Positions 20,497 through 31,952 are shown, numbered from the stretch's first letter. The stretch is 64,000 bases of DNA from Pseudomonadota bacterium (GCA_018241725.1 JAFEDI010000078.1:1-64000), one strand, 5' to 3'. A program made the numbers and translations. Notes: generated by a model from the letters alone, not told the origin.

Positions 20497-21694
20497 TGCC
20501 CCTTACGATCTACCCGATGCGCGCGGCCATTTTGGTCCTTATGGCGGCGTGTTCGTCGCGGAAACCCTTATTCCTGCACTGACCGAACTGCGTCAGGCCT
20601 ACGAGGAAGCCCAGCAGGATCCGGCTTTCATGGCCGAGTACGCCTACGAGCTGAAGCATTACGTCGGGCGCCCGAGCCCGATCTACCATGCCAAGCGCTG
20701 GACCGAACTGCTCGGTGGCGCGCAGATTTACTTGAAGCGCGAAGACCTCAACCATACCGGCGCCCACAAGGTGAATAACTGCATCGGCCAGGCCATGCTG
20801 GCCCGCCGCATGGGCAAGCCGCGGGTGATCGCCGAAACCGGTGCCGGGCAGCACGGCGTAGCTACGGCCACGGTGGCGGCCCGCTATGGCATGGAGTGCG
20901 TCGTGTACATGGGGTCGGAAGACGTGCGGCGGCAGGCTGCCAACGTGTATCGCATGAAGCTGCTGGGCGCCACGGTGGTGCCGGTGGAGAGCGGCTCCAA
21001 GACCCTCAAGGATGCGCTCAACGAAGCCATGCGCGACTGGGTCACCAACATCGGCAATACCTTCTACATCATCGGTACGGTGGCGGGCCCGCATCCCTAT
21101 CCGATGATGGTGCGCGACTTCCAGAAGATCATAGGCGAGGAGTGCATCGAGCAGATGCCCGAGATGGCTGGTCGCCAGCCCGATTACGTGATTGCGTGCG
21201 TGGGCGGCGGCTCCAACGCGATGGGGATCTTCTACCCCTACATCGAGCATAAGGATGTCCGTCTGGTGGGTGTCGAAGCGGCCGGTAGCGGCATCGAAAC
21301 GGGCATGCACGCGGCCTCCCTGTCGGCAGGGCGTCCCGGCGTGCTGCACGGCAACCGCACCTATCTCCTGCAGAACGAGGATGGCCAGATCATTGAAACC
21401 CATTCTATTTCAGCCGGTCTGGATTACCCTGGCGTCGGTCCCGAGCATGCCTGGCTCAAGGACATCGAGCGCGCCGAGTATGTGGGCATCACCGATGCGG
21501 AAGCGCTGAAGGCGTTCCACGACATCTGTCGCTTCGAAGGTATCATCCCGGCACTGGAGTCGTCCCATGCCCTGGCCTACGCGGCCAAACTGGCGCCGAC
21601 GCTGCCGAAGGACAAGGTTCTGCTCGTCAACCTCTCCGGCCGGGGCGACAAGGATATGCATACCGTCGCCGAGAAATCCGGCATCCAGTTTTAA
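20483..21694 (+). CDS. trpB: Tryptophan synthase beta subunit
   Basis: PLP enzyme joining indole and serine. 403 residues. The PLP lysine is in HTGAHKVNN near residue 94, and the phosphate-binding GGGSNAMG is near 240. The start at 20483 follows GGAG; an in-frame ATG six bases later is an alternative. Start lies inside the end of trpF. Confidence 0.97.
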   Translation: MHMADAPYDLPDARGHFGPYGGVFVAETLIPALTELRQAYEEAQQDPAFMAEYAYELKHYVGRPSPIYHAKRWTELLGGAQIYLKREDLNHTGAHKVNNCIGQAMLARRMGKPRVIAETGAGQHGVATATVAARYGMECVVYMGSEDVRRQAANVYRMKLLGATVVPVESGSKTLKDALNEAMRDWVTNIGNTFYIIGTVAGPHPYPMMVRDFQKIIGEECIEQMPEMAGRQPDYVIACVGGGSNAMGIFYPYIEHKDVRLVGVEAAGSGIETGMHAASLSAGRPGVLHGNRTYLLQNEDGQIIETHSISAGLDYPGVGPEHAWLKDIERAEYVGITDAEALKAFHDICRFEGIIPALESSHALAYAAKLAPTLPKDKVLLVNLSGRGDKDMHTVAEKSGIQF

Positions 21695-21701
21695 CCTCTT
21701 C

Positions 21702-21733
21702 ACGGCCTTGCCGGCCATAGTCGGCAAGGCCGT
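21702..21733. other. trpB-trpA intercistronic hairpin
   Basis: Perfect 12-bp stem ACGGCCTTGCCG / CGGCAAGGCCGT with an eight-base loop. It lacks a U-tract and lies between coupled genes, so it more likely stabilises or processes mRNA than terminates. Confidence 0.6.
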
Positions 21734-21752
21734 TGATCATTCGTACCCATTC

Positions 21753-22565
21753 ATGTCCAGAATTCAACGAACCTTCAAGCGGCTCGAAGGCGAAGGCCGC
21801 AAGGCGCTCATTCCCTTCATCACCGCCGGAGATCCCGCACCCGAGATGACCCTGCCGTTGATGCAGGCACTGGTTGCGGGCGGGGCTGATGTCATCGAGC
21901 TCGGCGTTCCGTTTTCCGACCCGATGGCGGATGGGCCGACCATCCAGCGCGCCTCTGAACGGGCCCTGGCCGCCGGCATGAGCCTGCGCAAGGTGTTCGA
22001 CATCGTGCGCGCCTTCCGTGCGTCGGGGGATGAAACCCCGATCGTGCTGATGGGCTATGCCAACCCGATCGAGGCCATGGGGATGGGGGCTTTCACACAC
22101 GCAGCCGCGGATGCCGGTGTCGATGGCGTGCTGGTGGTGGATTACCCGCCCGAGGAGTGCCAAAGCTTCGCTGAAGCCTGTCGCACTGTGGGCCTCGATC
22201 CGATCTTCCTGCTGGCGCCGACCTCCACCGAACAGCGCTTCGCTGATGTGGAGGCTGCCGGTAGCGGCTACATCTATTACGTCTCCCTGAAGGGCGTAAC
22301 CGGGTCGGCCACACTCGACCTCGATGAAGTCGCCCGTCGCATACCCATCATTCGCGAAAAGGTCGGCATGCCGGTAGGCGTCGGCTTCGGTATCCGTGAT
22401 GCGGAGACGGCAGCGCGCATTGCCGGCCTTGCCGACGCGGTGGTGATCGGCAGCCGCATCATCGAGGAGATCGAGCAAAGCGAGCGCGCTGAGGCGCCGG
22501 CTCGCGTGCAGGCCTTCATTCGGGGCATTCGTGAAGCGATGGACGCTGCAGGGGAGCAGCAATGA
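21753..22565 (+). CDS. trpA: Tryptophan synthase alpha subunit
   Basis: TIM-barrel subunit cleaving indole-3-glycerol phosphate. 270 residues. The catalytic Glu is in [14 protein letters not shown] near residue 49, and GVGFGIRD and GSRII form the phosphate site. ATG at 21753 gives [11 protein letters not shown]. It overlaps the accD start by four bases. Confidence 0.97.
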   Translation: MSRIQRTFKRLEGEGRKALIPFITAGDPAPEMTLPLMQALVAGGADVIELGVPFSDPMADGPTIQRASERALAAGMSLRKVFDIVRAFRASGDETPIVLMGYANPIEAMGMGAFTHAAADAGVDGVLVVDYPPEECQSFAEACRTVGLDPIFLLAPTSTEQRFADVEAAGSGYIYYVSLKGVTGSATLDLDEVARRIPIIREKVGMPVGVGFGIRDAETAARIAGLADAVVIGSRIIEEIEQSERAEAPARVQAFIRGIREAMDAAGEQQ

Positions 22566-23437
22566 GTTGGCTGACCAAGCTGCTGCCGCCAAAGATCAAG
22601 CGGGATGTGCCGTCTGCACGCAAGTCGATTCCCGAGGGCTTGTGGAGCAAGTGCCCATCCTGCGAAGCGGTGCTCTATCGTTCCGACCTGGAGAGTAACC
22701 TCAACGTCTGCCCAAAGTGCGGGCATCACCAACGCATCCGTGCGCGTCAGCGCATCGACTACCTGCTCGATCCGGAAGGGCGTTTCGAGATCGGCGCCGA
22801 AGTGGTGCCCGTCGATCCGCTGAAGTTCAAGGACTCCAAGCGTTATCCGGACCGGCTCGCCGCGGGGAACGAGGATACCGGTGAAGCCGACGCTCTGGTG
22901 GTGGTGCAGGGGGCGATCAAGACCGTGCCAGTCGTGCTGGCCTGTTTTGAGTTCGAGTTTCTCGGTGGCTCCATGGGCTCAGTGGTCGGCGAACGTTTCG
23001 TGCGCGGCGTCAAAGCTGCCCAGGAACAGCGTCTGCCCTTCATCTGTGCGACGGCCACTGGTGGTGCGCGGATGCAGGAGGGTCTGTTCTCCCTGATGCA
23101 GATGGCTAAGACCACGGCCTCCATTACGCGCCTTGCCGAGCGTCGTCTGCCTTTTATCACCTTGCTGACCGACCCGACGATGGGCGGGGTGTCCGCCAGC
23201 TTTGCCTTCATGGGCGATCTGGTGATCGGCGAGCCGGGAGCCCTGATCGGCTTTGCCGGTCCGCGAGTCATCGAACAGACGGTACGCGAAACGCTGCCCG
23301 AGGGCTTCCAGCGTTCCGAGTTCCTGCTCGAGAAGGGCGCTCTGGACATGATCATCGATCGGCGCGAACTGCGCGACCGACTCCCCGAACTCATCACTCT
23401 TCTCACGCGCCAGCCGTCGGTTGGCGGCGTTGCCTGA
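22562..23437 (+). CDS. accD: Acetyl-CoA carboxylase carboxyltransferase beta subunit
   Basis: Carboxyltransferase beta chain for malonyl-CoA synthesis. 291 residues. The N-terminal zinc ribbon has CPSC and CPKC near residues 32-54; the crotonase-like domain carries [16 protein letters not shown] overlap with trpA implies coupling. Confidence 0.97.
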   Translation: MSWLTKLLPPKIKRDVPSARKSIPEGLWSKCPSCEAVLYRSDLESNLNVCPKCGHHQRIRARQRIDYLLDPEGRFEIGAEVVPVDPLKFKDSKRYPDRLAAGNEDTGEADALVVVQGAIKTVPVVLACFEFEFLGGSMGSVVGERFVRGVKAAQEQRLPFICATATGGARMQEGLFSLMQMAKTTASITRLAERRLPFITLLTDPTMGGVSASFAFMGDLVIGEPGALIGFAGPRVIEQTVRETLPEGFQRSEFLLEKGALDMIIDRRELRDRLPELITLLTRQPSVGGVA

Positions 23438-23440
23438 TCC

Positions 23441-24715
23441 ATGCAATTGCCCGAAACACTTGAAGGCTGGCTGGACCTGCTGGAAGCACGCCACGGCCAG
23501 GCCATCCAGCTTGGCCTGGACCGTGTCCGCCAGGTCCGCGAAGCGCTGAACCTGCCCCAGACCTGCCCGGTCTTCACCATCGGTGGGACCAATGGCAAGG
23601 GCTCTACCTGTGCGCTGCTGGAGTCGGTGCTGCTGGCGGCCGGCTACCGCGTGGGTCTATACACCTCGCCCCATCTGCTGCGCTACAACGAGCGTGTGCG
23701 TATCGATGGCCGCGAGGTGGGCGACCAAGCCCTGGTCGAGGCTTTTGCCGAGGTCGAGCGCGCACGTGGTGAGACGCCGCTGACTTATTTCGAGCACGGA
23801 ACGCTGGCGGCCTGGGTTGCATTCTGCCGGGCCGGGCTCGATGCGATCATCCTCGAAGTCGGCCTTGGCGGGCGGCTCGACGCAGTCAATGTGTTCGAGC
23901 CCGACTGCGCCATCGTTACCAGCGTGGCCCTGGATCACATGGAGTTCCTGGGTAATGATCGGGAGACGATCGGCTTCGAGAAAGCAGGCATATTCCGAGC
24001 CGGCAAGCCGGCGATCTGCAGTGATCCGCTGCCGCCTGCATCCCTGCTGGCCCATGCTGAAGCCATTGGTGCGCGACTGCTTGTCAGCGGTCGTGATTTC
24101 GGTTTTTCCGGTGACCAGCAGCAGTGGGCGTTCTGGCTGGCGGGCGGAGCGCGCCGCGGCGGGATCGCCTATCCGGCACTGCGGGGTACCAATCAACTGC
24201 TTAACGCCTCAGCCGTGATGGCTGCGTGTGAGTCGGTGCGGGACATCCTGCCTGTGCCGATGCAGGCTATCCGCCAGGGCTTCATGCTGGTGGATCTGCC
24301 CGGGCGCTTCCAGGTACTGCCGGGGCGTCCGTCGGTGATTCTCGATGTGGCCCATAACCCTCAGGCTGCCGGGGTGCTCAACGAGAACCTCGCCAGCATG
24401 GGCTTCTTCCCGGAAACCTGGGCGGTGATCGGTATGCTGGCCGACAAGGATGTGCCGGGCGTTATCCGTTTGCTGCGCGACCGGGTGGACCACTGGCTGG
24501 TGGCAACGCTGCCCGGTCCGCGGGGCCTGGAGGCGGAGCGCCTTGCCGCTATCCTGCGAGAAGCGGGGGTGAGTGTTGATATCTCGGAGTTCGAGTCGCC
24601 GAGCGCAGCTTATCGAGCGGTACGTGGCCAGGCTGCCGAGGGTGATAGAATCGTGGTCTTTGGCTCCTTCCTCACGGTAGCCGACGTTCTGGCAGCCGCC
24701 GGGGCGTCCAAATAG
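23441..24715 (+). CDS. folC: Folylpolyglutamate / dihydrofolate synthase
   Basis: ATP-dependent ligase adding glutamate to folates. 424 residues. P-loop GGTNGKGSTCALLE near residue 48; Mur-ligase C-terminal domain with LDVAHNPQAA. Four bases after accD, same operon. Confidence 0.95.
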   Translation: MQLPETLEGWLDLLEARHGQAIQLGLDRVRQVREALNLPQTCPVFTIGGTNGKGSTCALLESVLLAAGYRVGLYTSPHLLRYNERVRIDGREVGDQALVEAFAEVERARGETPLTYFEHGTLAAWVAFCRAGLDAIILEVGLGGRLDAVNVFEPDCAIVTSVALDHMEFLGNDRETIGFEKAGIFRAGKPAICSDPLPPASLLAHAEAIGARLLVSGRDFGFSGDQQQWAFWLAGGARRGGIAYPALRGTNQLLNASAVMAACESVRDILPVPMQAIRQGFMLVDLPGRFQVLPGRPSVILDVAHNPQAAGVLNENLASMGFFPETWAVIGMLADKDVPGVIRLLRDRVDHWLVATLPGPRGLEAERLAAILREAGVSVDISEFESPSAAYRAVRGQAAEGDRIVVFGSFLTVADVLAAAGASK

Positions 24716-24728
24716 GTATTGCTGCAAG

Positions 24729-25592
24729 ATGGCCGATAACGATTCCCAGATCGACCTGAAGAAGCGCGCGCGTCGTCGCCTGGTGGGGTCTGCCGCGCTG
24801 GCCCTGGCTGCCGTAATCGTCCTGCCGATGGTAATGGATCACGAGCCGCGGCAGACGGTGCCCGATGTGCAGATCCGCCTTCCGAGCCAGGAGGGCAGCA
24901 ATTTCACGTCGCGGGTGATCACTGGCAAGGCGCCTGCGCCGTCCCAACCTGTGGCAGGAACCGTTGTCGAAGAAGCGGTTGTACCTGAGGTGGACGACGG
25001 GGCGCACCACAAGGATGACGGCGACTTGCCACCGCCGCTGCTGAAGCCGGGGCAGGAACTGCTGCCGCCCTCCAAGCTCAAGAAGGAGGCAGCCAAGGCG
25101 GACCCAAGGCCTGAGCCGCTGAAGAAAGCGGAAGCCAAGCCCGAACCTGCAAAAAAGCCGGACCCCAAGCCGGAGCCGCCGAAGAAGGCGGAAGCCAAAC
25201 CCGATGTAAAAAGGCCTGAGGCCAAGCTCGAAGCCAAGTCCGATCCCAAGCAGAAGGAAAGGGAGCGGGAAAAGGAAAAAGAGAAGGCCGAGGCCGATAA
25301 GGCTCACGCTGACACCGAGCGCGCCAAGGCCTTGTTGAGCGGTGCTGCTCCCAAGGAGACGAGCGCGGGCGGAGCCCATGTCGTGTCGCTCGGCGCCTAT
25401 CGCGAGGTGGCGAACGTGACAAGTCTGCGCGCCAAGTTGAAGGCGGAGGGCTACGCTTCATACGTGGAGCCGCTGGGTGACAAGATCAGGGTCCGCGCCG
25501 GCCCTTTCCCCAACAAGGCAGCTGCCGACAAGGCGGCCGCCCGGATCAGCAAGATCCTTGGAGTGCAGGCGTCGGTGGCGTCCAAGCCTTGA
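24729..25592 (+). CDS. dedD: SPOR-domain cell division protein (DedD-like)
   Basis: 287 residues. One transmembrane segment near 20-36, a Lys/Pro/Glu-rich linker with repeated KPEP- and KKAEAKP-type units about 115-190, and a C-terminal SPOR domain (about 212-285) that binds denuded septal peptidoglycan. The folC-dedD-cvpA-purF order is conserved in proteobacteria, which supports the assignment. Confidence 0.88.
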   Translation: MADNDSQIDLKKRARRRLVGSAALALAAVIVLPMVMDHEPRQTVPDVQIRLPSQEGSNFTSRVITGKAPAPSQPVAGTVVEEAVVPEVDDGAHHKDDGDLPPPLLKPGQELLPPSKLKKEAAKADPRPEPLKKAEAKPEPAKKPDPKPEPPKKAEAKPDVKRPEAKLEAKSDPKQKEREREKEKEKAEADKAHADTERAKALLSGAAPKETSAGGAHVVSLGAYREVANVTSLRAKLKAEGYASYVEPLGDKIRVRAGPFPNKAAADKAAARISKILGVQASVASKP

Positions 25593-25604
25593 CGTGCAAT
25601 TCCT

Positions 25605-26096
25605 TTGAACGGGTTTGATTACTTCCTGCTGGCCGTCGTGGGCGTGTCGGCAGTTTTGGGTTTTTGGCGGGGCTTGCTTTCGGAGTTGGTGGCGCTGTGC
25701 GCGTGGGTGCTGGCCTTCATGGCGGCCAAGACCCTAACCGGCAGCGTACAGCCTTTCGTGGCGGTTCTGGTAAAGGAGCCGGTGCTGCAGGTGCCGGCAG
25801 CGTTTATTTCGATTTTTGTGGTCGTACTGATTCTTGTGGCGATCCTGCGCTGGGCCCTGGGCGAACTTGTCAGGGCGGCAGGGCTGGGTTTCGCGGATCG
25901 TTTTCTCGGCGCATGCTTCGGTGCGGTCCGAGGTGGCGTGATCGTGTTTGCAGTGGCGTTGCTCGTCGCCCTCGGCGGCTTCGCCGGAAGCAGGTGGTGG
26001 CAGGAGGCGAGCTTCTCTGCTCCCCTTGAAGCCGCTGTGCTGGCTTCCAAACCGTGGCTCCCCGAGCTTCTGGCAAAGAGACTTAGATACCGATAG
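25605..26096 (+). CDS. cvpA: CvpA family inner-membrane protein
   Basis: 163 residues with four hydrophobic segments. N-terminal [30 protein letters not shown] is characteristic of CvpA. Start is TTG at 25605; no ATG or GTG in this frame fits. Directly upstream of purF as in E. coli. Its biochemical role is unresolved. Confidence 0.9.
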   Translation: MNGFDYFLLAVVGVSAVLGFWRGLLSELVALCAWVLAFMAAKTLTGSVQPFVAVLVKEPVLQVPAAFISIFVVVLILVAILRWALGELVRAAGLGFADRFLGACFGAVRGGVIVFAVALLVALGGFAGSRWWQEASFSAPLEAAVLASKPWLPELLAKRLRYR

Positions 26097-26106
26097 GTGG
26101 TTTGAA

Positions 26107-27636
26107 ATGTGTGGCATTCTGGGCGTAGTAGCGACAACCCCCGTCAATCAGCTCCTTTATGATGGCCTGCAGGTGCTACAACACCGTGGTCAGGACGCAG
26201 CGGGTATCGCCACTGCGGAAGGTGGGCGGTTTCACATGCACAAGGCGTCGGGCCTCGTGCGCGACGTGTTCCGGACCCGGAACATGCGGGATCTGCCCGG
26301 CAACATGGGCATCGCCCATGTTCGATATCCGACTGCCGGTTCGGCGTCGGCTGCTGCAGAGGCCCAGCCTTTCTACGTGAACTCGCCTTTCGGCATCATG
26401 TTGGCCCACAACGGCAACCTGACAAATGCGGAAGAGCTGCAGCGGGAAATGTTCCTGTCCGATCTGCGGCACATCAACACCAACTCCGATTCGGAAGTGT
26501 TGCTCAACGTGCTGGCCCACGAGTTGCAGGCGGCTGCAAAGAGCTTCCGCCTGGATGAGGAGACTGTTTTCGACGCAGTGGCCGGCGTGCATCGCCGCTG
26601 TCGTGGCGCCTACGCGACCGTGGCGATGATCTCCGGAACTGGCCTGCTGGCTTTCCGTGATCCCTACGGGATCCGCCCGCTGGTCATCGGCCGTAACGAT
26701 ACGCCCAACGGCGTTGAGTGGCTGATTGCTTCCGAGAGCGTGGCGCTGGACGTGATGGGCTTCAAGCTGGTGCGCGACGTGGCGCCGGGCGAGGCGATCC
26801 TCATCGATACCGAAGGGCGTTTCCATAGCCGTCAGTGTGCGACCCACACGGTGCATGCGCCGTGTATGTTCGAGTTCGTGTATCTGGCCCGTCCGGACTC
26901 GTTGATCGATGGCATCTCCGTTTACGATGCGCGTATCAACATGGGCAGTTCCTTGGCCAAAAAGCTGCGCGAGACCCTGCCGCATCTTAAGATCGATGTG
27001 GTCATCCCGATTCCCGACTCCAGCCGTCCGTCGGCGATGGAAATGGCTCATCGCCTGAACGTGCCATACCGCGAAGGCTTCGTGAAGAATCGCTACATTG
27101 GCCGTACCTTCATCATGCCCGGGCAGGCGATCCGCAAGAAGTCGGTGCGCCAGAAGCTCAATACCATTCACCAGGAGTTCAAGGGCAAGGCCGTGCTGCT
27201 GGTGGACGATTCCATCGTACGCGGAACCACCAGCCGCGAGATCGTGCAGATGGCGCGGGATGCTGGGGCGACCAAGGTGTACATGGCCTCCGCTGCGCCC
27301 CCGGTGCGTTATGCGAACGTTTACGGTATCGACATGCCGACCAAGGCCGAGTTGATCGCTAGCGACCGTACAGAAGCGGAGATCTGTGCGGAGATCGGTG
27401 CCGATGCACTGATCTACCAGGACCTGGAAGACTTAAAGGATGCGGTGAAGGCGCTGAATCCGGCGGTTTCCGTCTTCGAAACCTCCTGTTTCGATGGCAC
27501 TTACGTAACTGGCGACGTAACCCAGGAGTATCTGAGCGGTATTGAAAACCAACGTAGTTGTGCTGCTGGCAAGCCGGCCGGTGAAGAAGGCGGTGGCCAG
27601 ATGGACCTCAACCTGATCTCCCGCAGCGAAAGCTGA
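26107..27636 (+). CDS. purF: Amidophosphoribosyltransferase
   Basis: First committed enzyme of purine synthesis. 509 residues. The N-terminal nucleophile Cys2 (MCGILGVV) shows the start is exact. The glutaminase domain is followed by the phosphoribosyltransferase domain with PRPP motif [13 protein letters not shown] near 365. Ten bases after cvpA. Confidence 0.97.
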   Translation: MCGILGVVATTPVNQLLYDGLQVLQHRGQDAAGIATAEGGRFHMHKASGLVRDVFRTRNMRDLPGNMGIAHVRYPTAGSASAAAEAQPFYVNSPFGIMLAHNGNLTNAEELQREMFLSDLRHINTNSDSEVLLNVLAHELQAAAKSFRLDEETVFDAVAGVHRRCRGAYATVAMISGTGLLAFRDPYGIRPLVIGRNDTPNGVEWLIASESVALDVMGFKLVRDVAPGEAILIDTEGRFHSRQCATHTVHAPCMFEFVYLARPDSLIDGISVYDARINMGSSLAKKLRETLPHLKIDVVIPIPDSSRPSAMEMAHRLNVPYREGFVKNRYIGRTFIMPGQAIRKKSVRQKLNTIHQEFKGKAVLLVDDSIVRGTTSREIVQMARDAGATKVYMASAAPPVRYANVYGIDMPTKAELIASDRTEAEICAEIGADALIYQDLEDLKDAVKALNPAVSVFETSCFDGTYVTGDVTQEYLSGIENQRSCAAGKPAGEEGGGQMDLNLISRSES

Positions 27637-27782
27637 TAATGAACCCGGTGGGGGATCTGGATGCAAGTCCAGCGCCCACCACCCTTGGTCATCTCGTTGT
27701 ATGCACGTGGGGCCCAGGGGCGTGAAAGTCTGCTAGGTCCGGCGCTGATCTAAGCGCGGCTGAGGCAAGTCTGTCGGTTTGT
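27637..27782. other. purF / lpxH convergent gap with folded element
   Basis: Between convergent genes. A nested fold is visible at about 27652-27688: GGTGGG pairs with CCCACC and encloses CTGGA / TCCAG. No U-tract follows on either strand, so it is not a plain terminator. A 28-codon frame starts at the ATG just after purF but has no ribosome-binding site. metZ, which often follows purF in Betaproteobacteria, is absent. Confidence 0.4.
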
Positions 27783-28517
27783 TCACAGGGGCTGGCGGGA
27801 GAGTTTCCCGTCTGCCCATGTCAGTACTTCTCCAGAGGCCAGTTCGGCCTCGACTCTCCAGTCAGCCAGCACCCAGCGTTCGCAGCGATGTCCGTCCACT
27901 TCGATCTGGTGGACCGCTGGTCTATGGGTGTGCCCGTGAATCAGCAGCGGGAAGCCGTGTTCGCGCAGTAGCGCCGCAACCGTATCGCCATTGACGTCCA
28001 TGATCGCCGCGTCCTTCTCGGACTTGGCGGTCTCGCTCTTCTTGCGCACGCCGGCGATGATCTGCTTACGGACGGCCAGCGGCTGTGTAAGGAATTGGGC
28101 TTGCCAGGCTGGGTTGCGCACCTGATTGCGGAAAGCTTGGTAGGCGAGATCATCGGTGCACAGGCTGTCGCCATGGCATAGTAACGTACGCTGTTCACCC
28201 AGCTGGATCAGCGTCGGCTCATCGAGGATATGCAGGCGTGCGCGGGTCGCGAATTCGCTGCTCAGTAGAAAGTCGCGGTTGCCTGCCATGAAGTGGACCT
28301 TGCAGCCACCTTCGGCAAAGACGGCGAGTGCTTTGGCAACGCCGTGGTTGAGCGGATCGTCCAGATCGTCATCGCCGGCCCAGTATTCGAACAGATCACC
28401 GAGTATGTACAGGCTGTCGGCTGCCTGGGCGGGGCCGGTCAGGTAATGTTCGAACAGGGCGGTGAGTTCAGGGCGATCAGCGCTCAGGTGCAGATCGGAG
28501 ATGAAATGGATTTGCAT
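27783..28517 (-). CDS. lpxH: UDP-2,3-diacylglucosamine diphosphatase
   Basis: Peripheral inner-membrane Mn-phosphoesterase of lipid A synthesis. 244 residues. Metal motifs FISDLHL (residues 5-11), GDLFEYW, GNRDFLL and HGHTHRP are all present. It follows the two cyclophilin genes on the minus strand with short gaps, suggesting one operon. Confidence 0.96.
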   Translation of the reverse strand: MQIHFISDLHLSADRPELTALFEHYLTGPAQAADSLYILGDLFEYWAGDDDLDDPLNHGVAKALAVFAEGGCKVHFMAGNRDFLLSSEFATRARLHILDEPTLIQLGEQRTLLCHGDSLCTDDLAYQAFRNQVRNPAWQAQFLTQPLAVRKQIIAGVRKKSETAKSEKDAAIMDVNGDTVAALLREHGFPLLIHGHTHRPAVHQIEVDGHRCERWVLADWRVEAELASGEVLTWADGKLSRQPL

Positions 28518-28541
28518 GATGCTGGTCGCCCTGGAGTCTTC

Positions 28542-29036
28542 TTAGATGACTTCGGCGCGGGTGATGACCACGTCTTCCTTCGGCACGTCCTGGTGGAAGC
28601 CGGCGGAGCCGGTCTTGACACCCTTGATCTTCTCGACGACGTCGAGGCCCTCGGTAACGTGGCCAAAGACACAGTAGCCCCAGCCCTGGATGTCGGGGGA
28701 GCGGTAGTTGAGGAAGTCGTTGTCACCCACGTTGATGAAGAACTGGGCCGTGGCGGAGTGCGGATCCTGCGTGCGGGCCATGGCGATGGTGCCGATCTCG
28801 TTCTTCAGACCGTTGTCGGCTTCGTTCTTGATCGGTGCTTGGGTAGCCTTTTGCTTCATGCCCGGCTCAAAGCCGCCGCCCTGAATCATGAAACCGTTGA
28901 TCACGCGGTGGAAGATCGTGTTGTCGTAGTGGCCGGCTTCCACGTAGGCGAGGAAGTTCTTGACGGTTTCGGGGGCCTTTTCGGCGTCCAGTTCGAGGAC
29001 GATGTCGCCGTGGTTGGTGCTGAGTTTGACAGCCAT
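28542..29036 (-). CDS. ppiB: Cytoplasmic peptidyl-prolyl isomerase (cyclophilin)
   Basis: 164 residues, no signal peptide. Cyclophilin active-site blocks [15 protein letters not shown] and [21 protein letters not shown] are intact. The start at 29036 gives [10 protein letters not shown]. It lies just downstream of a second, secreted cyclophilin of closely similar sequence, consistent with a local duplication. Confidence 0.95.
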   Translation of the reverse strand: MAVKLSTNHGDIVLELDAEKAPETVKNFLAYVEAGHYDNTIFHRVINGFMIQGGGFEPGMKQKATQAPIKNEADNGLKNEIGTIAMARTQDPHSATAQFFINVGDNDFLNYRSPDIQGWGYCVFGHVTEGLDVVEKIKGVKTGSAGFHQDVPKEDVVITRAEVI

Positions 29037-29064
29037 GAGTGCTCCTGTTGGTTTGTGTGAGGTT

Positions 29065-29634
29065 TTACTTGCCAGCCTGCTCGGGCAGCTGCCGGACAGA
29101 CTGGATGGTGACAGGCGTGGCCGGGACATTCTGGTGGAAGCCCCGATTGGCGGTGGGCACTTTGCCGATCTTGCGAACGACGTCCATGCCGTTGGTGACC
29201 TTGCCGAAGACCGCGTAGCCAGCGCCGTCAGGCGACGGGTAGTTCAACGGGCGGTTGTCTTCGAGGTTGATGAAGAACTGCGCGGTGGCGGAGTTTGGGT
29301 CCTGGGTGCGGGCCATGGCGATGGTGCCGGCGTCGTTCTTGAGGCCGTTGCGGGCTTCATTCGGGATCGGCGCACGGGTGGCTTTTTCTTCCATGCGGGT
29401 ATTCATACCGCCGCCCTGAATCATGAAGCCGTCGATGACGCGGTGGAAGATCAGTCCGTCGTAAAAGCCGCTTTTCACGTACTCGAGGAAGTTAGCCACC
29501 GTTTTGGGGGCCTTTTCCGGGTAGAGCTCGAGCACGATAGTGCCTTCGCTGGTTTTCATCTCGACCTGAGGATTGGCGGCCAGGGCGAACAGGCTGTGGC
29601 CAGCGAGTGCGAGGGCCAAGAGGGCTTTCTTCAT
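29065..29634 (-). CDS. ppiA: Periplasmic peptidyl-prolyl isomerase (cyclophilin)
   Basis: 189 residues with signal peptide [19 protein letters not shown] cleaved before ANPQ, so periplasmic. Blocks [15 protein letters not shown] and [21 protein letters not shown] match cyclophilins. It overlaps the upstream TPR gene (ATGA-type overlap). Confidence 0.94.
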   Translation of the reverse strand: MKKALLALALAGHSLFALAANPQVEMKTSEGTIVLELYPEKAPKTVANFLEYVKSGFYDGLIFHRVIDGFMIQGGGMNTRMEEKATRAPIPNEARNGLKNDAGTIAMARTQDPNSATAQFFINLEDNRPLNYPSPDGAGYAVFGKVTNGMDVVRKIGKVPTANRGFHQNVPATPVTIQSVRQLPEQAGK

Positions 29635-30233
29635 TGGGTGTCCTTGGGAGCGGTGATGGTCGGGGCGGGGCGAGCGGGCAAGGTGGCAGGTGTCGTGGCC
29701 AGAGGAGAGGGCGCGACGGCTTTGGCGGGCGAGATACTCGTAATCTCGCGGATGATCGATATTCTGTGTCGAGTCGCTGCGTTGGAAGGATCCAGGGATT
29801 GTGCTTTGTCGTAGGCTTGGCCAGCTAGTCCCGCGTAGACATCGCCGAGGTTCTCGTGGGCGGTAGCATAGCCCGGACGCAGCCGGATGGCCGCTTCCAG
29901 CTCAAGGCGTGCCTTGTCGTACTGCTTTTGTTTGGCATGCAGGACAGCCAGATTGTTATACGGCTCAGGCAGGTTGGGATAGTCTTCGGTGAGCTTCTGG
30001 AAAACGGCTATCGCATCGGCGTCGCGGTCGAGCTCGGCGAGGGCGACTCCCTTCAGAAAACGCAGTTGCGCATCTCGTGGCTTGCTTGTCAGCAGCGCAT
30101 CGGTGCGTTCGACAACACGGCCGAATTTTCCTTGGGAGAGTAGGCCCTGCAGGTCTTGCACGGATTCGGCCTTGACCGAGCTGCACACCAGGATGTGGAG
30201 GAACAGGGCGGCGGCCAGGGCTCGTTTTGACAT
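29631..30233 (-). CDS. TPR-repeat periplasmic protein
   Basis: 200 residues: signal peptide ending SSVKA, about three tetratricopeptide repeats (30-150; for example [28 protein letters not shown]) and an Ala/Pro-rich tail. First gene of a TPR-ppiA-ppiB-lpxH unit, overlapping ppiA by four bases. A scaffold or assembly role is inferred only from the repeats. Confidence 0.85.
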   Translation of the reverse strand: MSKRALAAALFLHILVCSSVKAESVQDLQGLLSQGKFGRVVERTDALLTSKPRDAQLRFLKGVALAELDRDADAIAVFQKLTEDYPNLPEPYNNLAVLHAKQKQYDKARLELEAAIRLRPGYATAHENLGDVYAGLAGQAYDKAQSLDPSNAATRHRISIIREITSISPAKAVAPSPLATTPATLPARPAPTITAPKDTQ

Positions 30234-30458
30234 GTGTTATGATCAGGGCCCGTGGGTAAGGTACGCAGGCGTTGTGGCAGGAGCGATTCAGCTATAAGCG
30301 CGGCATTTTACCAAGAAGCGTAGTTGCCGACCATGAGCCCCCTCATGGCCCAGGCTCAAAGGTTTCTCCTTTCGATTTTGGCAAGGTCTGTTTGCCTGCC
30401 ATTGGCGGCGTGATGCCGCTTTCATTTTCAATCGGCTTTCTGGCTAGCGATTTCCCCC

Positions 30459-31841
30459 ATGTTGAAACTTCATAACTCCCTTTCACGCAAGAAGGAGCAG
30501 TTCAGCCCCATCGAACCTGGCAAGGTCCGCATGTATGTTTGCGGAATGACGGTTTACGACTACTGCCATCTGGGGCATGCGCGCGTGATGGTGGTGTTCG
30601 ACATGGTGGCGCGCTGGTTGCGTTCAAGCGGTTACGCCGTGACCTATGTGCGCAACATCACTGATATCGACGACAAGATCATCAAGCGTGCGCAGGAGAA
30701 CGGAGAGAGCATCCGGGCCCTGACGGACCGTTTCATCGCTGCAATGCATGAAGATGCGGATGCACTGGGTGTATTGCGTCCAGACCATGAGCCGCGCGCC
30801 ACTGAGTTTGTACCGTCCATGCAGCGCCTGATCGGCGATCTGGAGCGCCACGGCCTGGCCTATCAGGCCGCCAATGCGGATGTGTGCTATTCGGTGCGCA
30901 AATTCGATGGCTACGGCAAGTTGTCCGGCAAGTCCCTCGACGAACTGCGCGCCGGCGAGCGGGTTGAAGTCGCGGGGGGCAAACACGATCCACTCGATTT
31001 CGTGTTGTGGAAGCATGCGCGTGCGGAGGAGCCGGAGGAGGTAAAGTGGGATTCTCCATGGGGACCTGGCCGCCCGGGTTGGCATATCGAGTGCTCGGCG
31101 ATGAGCTCCGAGTTACTGGGTGATCACTTCGATATCCACGGCGGCGGCGCTGACCTGCAGTTCCCCCATCATGAGAACGAGATTGCCCAGAGCGAGGGCG
31201 CGCATCAATGTTCCTTCGTCAATTACTGGATGCACAACGGGTTCGTCCGGGTGGACGACGAGAAGATGTCGAAGAGTCTCGGCAATTTCTTCACCATTCG
31301 CGATGTGCTGAAGGATTACGCGCCTGAAGTGGTGCGCTTCTTCATCCTGCGGGCCCACTATCGTAGTCCGCTCAATTACTCGGATGCTCACCTGGAAGAT
31401 GCCCGCAGTGCTCTGTCGCGCTTGTACACGGCGCTGCGCAATGTTCCGGCGGTGGGCGCGATCGAGATCGATTGGGCCACGCCGGCTGCAGCGCGCTTCA
31501 GGTCGGCCATGGACGATGACTTCAACACTGCGGAAGCCTTGTCGGTGTTGTTCGACCTGGCTAACGAGGTGAATCGATCCCGGTCGGCTGATGCCGCCGC
31601 GGAACTCAAGGCTCTGGGCAGCGTGTTGGGTTTGCTGGAGCAAGACCCGACGGTCTTCCTGCAAGCTGGCGTCGATGGCGATGTAGGGGGGGGGGCTGCC
31701 ATCGAAGATAAGATTGCCGCCCGTATCGCTGCCAAGAAGGCAAAGGACTTTGCCGAGGCTGACCGGATACGAGCTGAACTGCTGGCAGACGGCGTCGTCC
31801 TCGAAGACACGCCCCAGGGGACGATCTGGCGGCGTGCCTGA
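30459..31841 (+). CDS. cysS: Cysteinyl-tRNA synthetase
   Basis: Class I synthetase, 460 residues. The HIGH-type motif appears as HLGHARV near residue 39 and the KMSKS loop as KMSKSLGN near 270; zinc ligands Cys28 ([10 protein letters not shown]) and later Cys/His are present. Divergent from the TPR gene. Confidence 0.97.
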   Translation: MLKLHNSLSRKKEQFSPIEPGKVRMYVCGMTVYDYCHLGHARVMVVFDMVARWLRSSGYAVTYVRNITDIDDKIIKRAQENGESIRALTDRFIAAMHEDADALGVLRPDHEPRATEFVPSMQRLIGDLERHGLAYQAANADVCYSVRKFDGYGKLSGKSLDELRAGERVEVAGGKHDPLDFVLWKHARAEEPEEVKWDSPWGPGRPGWHIECSAMSSELLGDHFDIHGGGADLQFPHHENEIAQSEGAHQCSFVNYWMHNGFVRVDDEKMSKSLGNFFTIRDVLKDYAPEVVRFFILRAHYRSPLNYSDAHLEDARSALSRLYTALRNVPAVGAIEIDWATPAAARFRSAMDDDFNTAEALSVLFDLANEVNRSRSADAAAELKALGSVLGLLEQDPTVFLQAGVDGDVGGGAAIEDKIAARIAAKKAKDFAEADRIRAELLADGVVLEDTPQGTIWRRA

Positions 31842-31888
31842 CTGCTTGCTGACTGTATTGTGCCACTATGGGCGTCTTCGCCACATGG

Positions 31889-31924
31889 AAAAGGCCCTGG
31901 GAACTGCCGGTTCCTAGGGCCTTC
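31889..31924. terminator. Bidirectional terminator cysS / Liv binding protein
   Basis: Stem AAGGCCCTGGGAAC (31891-31904) pairs with GGTTCCTAGGGCCTT (31909-31923) around a four-base loop, with A- and T-containing flanks. It separates two convergent genes and probably serves both. Confidence 0.85.
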
Positions 31925-31952
31925 CCGTTTCAGAGGTCACGTCCTATGTCGT

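Noticed and set aside
27650-27690. Cobalamin riboswitch or tRNA-like structure
   Set aside because: Only one short motif matches; the remaining conserved riboswitch boxes, a T-loop and a full cloverleaf are missing.
27639-27725. 28-codon frame directly after purF
   Set aside because: No ribosome-binding site and it coincides with the folded element.
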